This document shows, piece by piece, positions 20,087 to 24,056 of a stretch of DNA of 24,056 nt. The position numbers and the translations under genes were made by a program. Origin of the DNA: a virus; the IMG/VR virus record IMGVR_UViG_3300042090_000765, positions 1 to 24,056 of that record; one strand, given 5' to 3'. The notes beneath the pieces were generated by a model. It had not been told where the DNA came from, did no database searches, and saw only the letters and a program-made list of their open reading frames with translations. Position 1 is the first letter of the stretch. Each line of letters opens with the position of its first letter.

Positions 20087-21387
20087 ACTGGCTCAAATAT
20101 ATGATATTGTTTGCGACATTGCCGGTTCTGGGGGGGCAGAATCAGGCGGTCACATTCAGCGTACCGGGTGACTTGATTGTTGCGCCAGTCGGTGCATGGT
20201 CATTTTGGGCGGCAAATGACCCGGCCTTTTCCAATGCGGTCAACTCGGTTTCTTCCGCTGCATCTGGCGTGAATAATGCGCAACTTGTAGCCGGAACCAA
20301 CGCAGCAATCGGCGCAACGATTGCCACAAACAATCTTTTGTTGTCCGATATTGCGACGACCAATCTGGCCAATCTCCAAACGACAACGAATTATGTTGTC
20401 GGTGTGACAAATCTGTTTGGCAGCGCAGCATATACCACTGCAACCGCCTATGATGCGGCGGGCGCGGCCTTGGCCTCAACCAATCGCGGCAATCTGATGT
20501 TCACAAATTCCAGCGCCTATGGATTGACCGGATTGCCATGGTCAACCGGAATCAGCGGCATCCCGCAATGGCTATTGAACCTTGCCGGAACGGGCGCTTA
20601 TACCAACTCATCACAGTTCGGGACATTGGCGTTCCTGAATAGCGTCACGTCAAATAATCTCAGCGGCCATATCAACGCCAGCCAGATTGACGGCGTTTTC
20701 GTTGGCGCATTCTCGGGTGATGCCTCACAGATGACCAATTACAACGGGGCAAATCTTACAGGAGGAACCATAACGAATGCCTCGACGGTAACGAATATTC
20801 TGGCCGCCCCAGTTCTGACCGGCTCAGAGCCATTATCGGCGGTCAACTCTGGGGTCCTGACGAACAATTATAGTCTGGCTGCGTCCTTCGCTAGTACTCT
20901 GACTGTGACGAATGCCGGGACTTTTGCGGGGACAACCGTCTCGTCCAATCTGGTCAATTCTGGCACAAACGGGGCAATGACCGCCGGGGCATATCTTTTT
21001 CAGTCGGGCGCGGCGTCCGGTTCCGCGTGGAACTGGGTGACAAACCTTGGCGCGGCGACTTTGACCAACATAGCAGTCACAATGACCCGGCAATCCATTG
21101 TGATGTTGACTTGGAGCAACAGCAGTTCAACCGTCTCCGCTCTTACGACAATGTTTACGTTCACGCTCAAAAGCAACCCTCCATGGCTTCTGACAAATGC
21201 GCTTATGCCGGTGATGACGCCGGTTGGCACAAACAACACATCGGGAAACGGAGCCTTGCTATGCCATTTTTGCGTTGCTCAAAACCCGACGGGGCCATCC
21301 AACAGCTTTGTGATTTCAACCGTCAATGCCGCATCCGTGGCAAGCCAGACCTATACAGCGGAAATAAAAATAGACTATCCGCAATGA
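20083..21387 (+). CDS. Exported Asn/Thr/Ser-rich protein, spike or fibre candidate
   Basis: The protein has 434 residues. A hydrophobic start (MNWLKYMILFATLPVLGG) is signal-like. The mature part is extremely Asn/Thr/Ser/Ala-rich with repeated SNLVNSGTNG/TNYVVGVTN segments, a pattern of beta-solenoid or trimeric fibre surface proteins and of Verrucomicrobiota exported proteins. The start overlaps the previous stop as ATGA, and its stop overlaps the next exported gene's ATG (21384). A receptor-binding role is plausible; an exported host-surface role is the alternative. Confidence 0.65.
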   Translation: MNWLKYMILFATLPVLGGQNQAVTFSVPGDLIVAPVGAWSFWAANDPAFSNAVNSVSSAASGVNNAQLVAGTNAAIGATIATNNLLLSDIATTNLANLQTTTNYVVGVTNLFGSAAYTTATAYDAAGAALASTNRGNLMFTNSSAYGLTGLPWSTGISGIPQWLLNLAGTGAYTNSSQFGTLAFLNSVTSNNLSGHINASQIDGVFVGAFSGDASQMTNYNGANLTGGTITNASTVTNILAAPVLTGSEPLSAVNSGVLTNNYSLAASFASTLTVTNAGTFAGTTVSSNLVNSGTNGAMTAGAYLFQSGAASGSAWNWVTNLGAATLTNIAVTMTRQSIVMLTWSNSSSTVSALTTMFTFTLKSNPPWLLTNALMPVMTPVGTNNTSGNGALLCHFCVAQNPTGPSNSFVISTVNAASVASQTYTAEIKIDYPQ

Positions 21388-22628
21388 AGCGCGCTTTCAC
21401 ATTCTTGATTCTGCTGCTGGCCATTGTGGCCAACGGGGCGGTTTACACATCAACGAACGCGACGTGGGCCTCCGTGAATTGGGTTGAGACAAACAAGATT
21501 CAAAGCGGCGATTTCCTGCACATCCCGCGTGCCGATGCCAATGGCGCTTACTGGCCCCAGCGAATCAACATCCTTGTGCCGCAAACGATTTACGGGGACG
21601 GTTCAAATTCAGCAACCGGAACCTGCATCACCAATATGCAGGCGTTCACCACCGATACGCCGGGGGATAATCCGCTGTTCACGGTGCAACCGAATGTTGA
21701 CGGTTTCGTGACCATTTCGAACCTGTTTTTGCAGGATTCAAACCAGACTTCCATTGGCATCAATTCCGGCTATGGAAATGCGGTTTGCCCGACTCGTGTT
21801 CGCATCTGCTATGTGACCTTTTCCGGTTTCCGGTTTGCGGTCTGGTTTACGGAATTATTCGGTGTGGTTGACCATTGCATTTTCCTCGACAATCGCATCA
21901 TCCGGTCAACCCAATTCGGCAACGCAGGCGGCTCCTGGCTTGGCCAGTTTGTCGGCAGCATGGGTCCGCCATGGCCGATGAACACCACGAACGCAATCTT
22001 CTTTGAAGATGACATAATTGTTGAGGACGCCAATCTCCAGATCCCCTACATCGCCTTCGACACGGAGATTCCTTCGACCTACATCGTCAGGCACAGCCTC
22101 TATAACGAGAACATGCCGGGGACATATTTGGACAATAACGACATGCACGGCGACTCGGTGAACTCCGGCTATTCCAATCCAACCAACGCCGTCGGGCTGA
22201 AGATTTACGATAATATTTTCAACTTCGTTTCAATCGCAAACGGCGGAAGCCGCATCGCCAATATTCGCGGCGGCGTCGGGGCCATGGTCTATTCAAATAC
22301 AGTCCTCCAAAACGGCACGGTTGATTTGGCCATCCAGACCAATCCATCGAATGGCGACCCGCCAACAAACGCCTACATCTTCGCCAATTACGACGTGAAC
22401 ACTTTGATTCCAGTTGAGCAGTTGGACGGCATGACAACGCTCGGAAAGAACTTTTTCACCAATGCTCCAAGCGGGGGATTCTCAGCCTACGAAGCGCCTT
22501 ATCCGCATTGGCTTGTCGCCTTGTCTCAAAACAGCTCAGTCAACACAAATGGAATGCTGGCGCTTAATGCGGGCAACGGCAAATTCACCATCGGATCAGG
22601 AAACGGAACCATGACTTTGAACCATTAA
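21384..22628 (+). CDS. Exported right-handed beta-helix protein, tailspike-like
   Basis: The protein has 414 residues from the ATG at 21384. The signal peptide is MKRAFTFLILLLAIVANGAV. The following GDFLHIPRADANGAYWPQRI, VTISNLFLQDSN, CYVTFSGFRFAVWF and VDHCIFLDNRI show the Asn-ladder turns of a pectate-lyase-type right-handed beta helix, the fold of many tailspike depolymerases. Acidic candidates are present (EDDIIVEDANLQ; ENMPGTYLDNNDMHGDS), but I cannot fix a catalytic set. It could bind or cut host surface glycans. A longer frame from 21027 is a shadow of the previous gene. Confidence 0.68.
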   Translation: MKRAFTFLILLLAIVANGAVYTSTNATWASVNWVETNKIQSGDFLHIPRADANGAYWPQRINILVPQTIYGDGSNSATGTCITNMQAFTTDTPGDNPLFTVQPNVDGFVTISNLFLQDSNQTSIGINSGYGNAVCPTRVRICYVTFSGFRFAVWFTELFGVVDHCIFLDNRIIRSTQFGNAGGSWLGQFVGSMGPPWPMNTTNAIFFEDDIIVEDANLQIPYIAFDTEIPSTYIVRHSLYNENMPGTYLDNNDMHGDSVNSGYSNPTNAVGLKIYDNIFNFVSIANGGSRIANIRGGVGAMVYSNTVLQNGTVDLAIQTNPSNGDPPTNAYIFANYDVNTLIPVEQLDGMTTLGKNFFTNAPSGGFSAYEAPYPHWLVALSQNSSVNTNGMLALNAGNGKFTIGSGNGTMTLNH

Positions 22629-22654
22629 CTTTACAACCAACAAAACACAAAACT

Positions 22655-23029
22655 ATGGCTACATCTGAACAAACGGCATTTTACAACGAGGGCGTCGGCC
22701 ACGGCGCATTTATCGCAAACATCAGTGCGGCTGGGAACGTGATTCTTGAGGATTTCATGGTCACTGACCCATCCAAAAAAATCCTGCAATCAAACCAAAT
22801 CGGAGCGCCGATAAAAGCGGCTGGTGTCAGCGACTTTGTAACGTTCAGCGCCGTCGCGCAATGCCCGCTGAATGCCGGAAATCCGGTAATCATTCTCAAG
22901 GGCGAAACTTTTGCCGACCCCTATTACGGGTTCACCTGGTGGATTGAGGAAGTATCACCGGCCTTCAGGGTTGGCGAATACTGGAAGCAGAACATCAAAG
23001 GACAGCGGGTTTACGGATATTCATCGTAA
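22655..23029 (+). CDS. Small beta-rich protein, possible tail tube or decoration protein
   Basis: The protein has 124 residues. It is beta-rich and compact (GNVILEDFMVTDPSKKIL; GVSDFVTFSAVAQCPLN; GETFADPYYGFTWWIEEV) without a signal peptide. Lambda order would place the major tail tube protein here, between the terminator-like and chaperone-like genes. It is smaller than typical tube proteins, so decoration or minor tail protein is possible. ACACAAAACT precedes the ATG, one of the A-rich leaders of this phage. The stop shares bases with the next ATG (TAATG). Confidence 0.5.
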   Translation: MATSEQTAFYNEGVGHGAFIANISAAGNVILEDFMVTDPSKKILQSNQIGAPIKAAGVSDFVTFSAVAQCPLNAGNPVIILKGETFADPYYGFTWWIEEVSPAFRVGEYWKQNIKGQRVYGYSS

Positions 23030-23703
23030 TGAAAGCGTTGCGACTGGACGACATCCCCGGCGTCAAAGAAGCGGTTGCGAAAGCAAGGAATGAACAGTTT
23101 CGCACGCGACAAGACGGCTGGCTGGAATTGCTGCATGACATTTGTGGAATAAAAATCCGCACCATGACGGTGTGCGATTACGTCCTATTGGAGCGCGAGC
23201 GAAGCCCGTTCATCAACCGATGTGAGCCAACCGAAAAAGACCTTGCACTTTTCCTTTGGATATTATCCCCACAATTCAAGCCGGGAAAATCCAAACGAAT
23301 CGCCGCATTCCTGCACGGACGAAAAGTTCACCGTTTGTTTTGTAAGGACATTCCACGCACGTCCGAGCCGGCGGTCATTGCCTGCTTCAAATACATCGAC
23401 AAAATGTTCGCCGATGCGCCGCCAACCATCAAGGGCGGAGCAGAATCATCCCTGACATATTTGACGGGCTGGTTTGACACGCTCCAAAGCGAATATCATT
23501 GCAGCGAAGCGGATGTTTGGGCCATCGGTGTGCCGAAGATGTTTCAAAAACTCAATGCCATCATGCACCGGAAAAATCCGAATTTGCCCAATTTCAACCA
23601 GCGGACAGACCGGATTAAACAGGAAATTCTGAACGGATTGCTGGAGAAGCGGTTCACGCTTGACGATTTAAAAAACGGCAAGGCAACATTTGATTTGAAC
23701 TGA
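23029..23703 (+). CDS. Tail assembly chaperone-like protein
   Basis: The protein has 224 residues and sits directly before the tape-measure gene, the standard place for tail assembly chaperones. It is alpha-helical, with FLWILSPQFKPGKSKRIAAF, the LTYLTGWFDTLQ segment and a C-terminal acidic-basic region. Its start shares the A of the previous TAA (TAATG). I see no frameshift product in this window like lambda G/GT; the tape measure starts by TGATG overlap. Confidence 0.6.
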   Translation: MKALRLDDIPGVKEAVAKARNEQFRTRQDGWLELLHDICGIKIRTMTVCDYVLLERERSPFINRCEPTEKDLALFLWILSPQFKPGKSKRIAAFLHGRKVHRLFCKDIPRTSEPAVIACFKYIDKMFADAPPTIKGGAESSLTYLTGWFDTLQSEYHCSEADVWAIGVPKMFQKLNAIMHRKNPNLPNFNQRTDRIKQEILNGLLEKRFTLDDLKNGKATFDLN

Positions 23704-24056
23704 TGAACTTTGACCAAATACTTATCCGGCTTGGGGTTGACGCCTCGGCGGTGACTGCCGGCCTTGGCCGGGCCGGGAACACCATAAAGGCTTGGGGCAC
23801 GTCTTTTGCCGCGTCCTTCAATAATCAGATCGGGCGCATGTTCGCCGCCGGCGCGGTGCTGGTGGGCGCTGAAAAATTGTTTTCGTCCATCGGCCAGAAA
23901 ATCGAATTCATCAAACGCCAGCAGGAAGAGCTCGGGGCAAGTTCGAACTTCGTTCAAGGCGTCGTCAACGAGGCCCGTCGTGTGGGGTTGGAATACGACA
24001 AGATGGCCCGTCCGCTTATTAACCTTTCGGCCCTGATTGGAAAGGCTCGCGACGGT
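23703..24056 (+). CDS. Tail tape-measure protein, N-terminal fragment (runs off the window)
   Basis: 118 residues are present. The opening IRLGVDASAVTAGLGRAGNT is the classic tape-measure start, in which a short strand and a helix with Ala/Gly lead into a long helical protein; AAGAVLVGAEKLFSSIGQKI and EFIKRQQEELGASSNFVQG continue it. The product sets tail length and is placed in the tube by the upstream chaperone. The gene continues beyond the right edge. The ATG overlaps the previous stop (TGATG). Confidence 0.78.
   Translation, partial: MNFDQILIRLGVDASAVTAGLGRAGNTIKAWGTSFAASFNNQIGRMFAAGAVLVGAEKLFSSIGQKIEFIKRQQEELGASSNFVQGVVNEARRVGLEYDKMARPLINLSALIGKARDG

Noticed and set aside
1-24056. tRNA or rRNA genes
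   Set aside because: I saw no cloverleaf with a TTCGANNC arm or rRNA-like segment when reading both strands; a covariance search would be needed to exclude them.

Overview
The window looks like part of a tailed-phage (or prophage) genome with every confident gene but one on the + strand. The head and tail genes follow the lambda siphovirus order: TerS, TerL of the GpA type, portal, ClpP-type protease joined to scaffold and capsid, connector proteins, tube-like protein, chaperone-like protein, and the start of a tape measure. Host assignment is inference only. The Thr/Asn/Ser-rich exported proteins at 16882-22628 and the A-rich start contexts without a clear Shine-Dalgarno remind me of Verrucomicrobiota, but I cannot test this here.

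Region 1 (1-5912) is the most remarkable part. It is a row of small genes separated by elements that read like integron attC sites. Each complete element is 92-129 bp. It has a left core ending in AAC, a right core beginning with GTT, and two imperfectly complementary arms around an unpaired loop. Extra unpaired bases sit consistently in the right-hand arm. I place complete elements at 174-302, 2095-2191, 3563-3654, 3970-4079, 4337-4445, 4663-4787, 5007-5098 and 5613-5720, and a degenerate one at 1413-1517. Lone half-sites lie at 1341-1347 and 5906-5912. The right core before a gene is the reverse complement of the left core after that gene, often over 10 bases, as expected if each unit once existed as a circle. 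Most start codons lie inside the element loop, 36-45 nt after the left core, and many stop codons fall in or just after the left core. The recombination site is thus also the translational stop-start junction. The position of the unpaired bases, and the left edge of an 87-bp exact duplication, suggest the sites are reversed relative to the genes compared with classical integrons. Each gene would then travel with its own upstream site and start codon. No integron integrase is visible.

The cargo consists of a radical SAM enzyme, a zinc-ribbon protein with a phage-like N terminus, an Ala/Glu-rich coiled-coil protein of phage recombination-associated type, several very small Cys-rich proteins, an HNH nuclease and a Lar-like protein. 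This is phage early-gene content, not the resistance cargo of clinical integrons.

Region 2 (5913-8172) holds a probable early or replication module: an unknown protein, a winged-helix protein, a DUF1376-like protein, a small basic protein with an internal repeat, an AT-rich regulatory gap (7418-7677), and a phage replication-type protein.

Region 3 (8169-24056) is packaging, head and tail. Its oddities are a protease-scaffold-capsid gene fused in one frame with a probable internal start, four genes with Sec-type signal peptides inside the virion operon, spike-like genes placed before the tail tube, and a small minus-strand gene at 11090-11314 next to an operator-like repeat.
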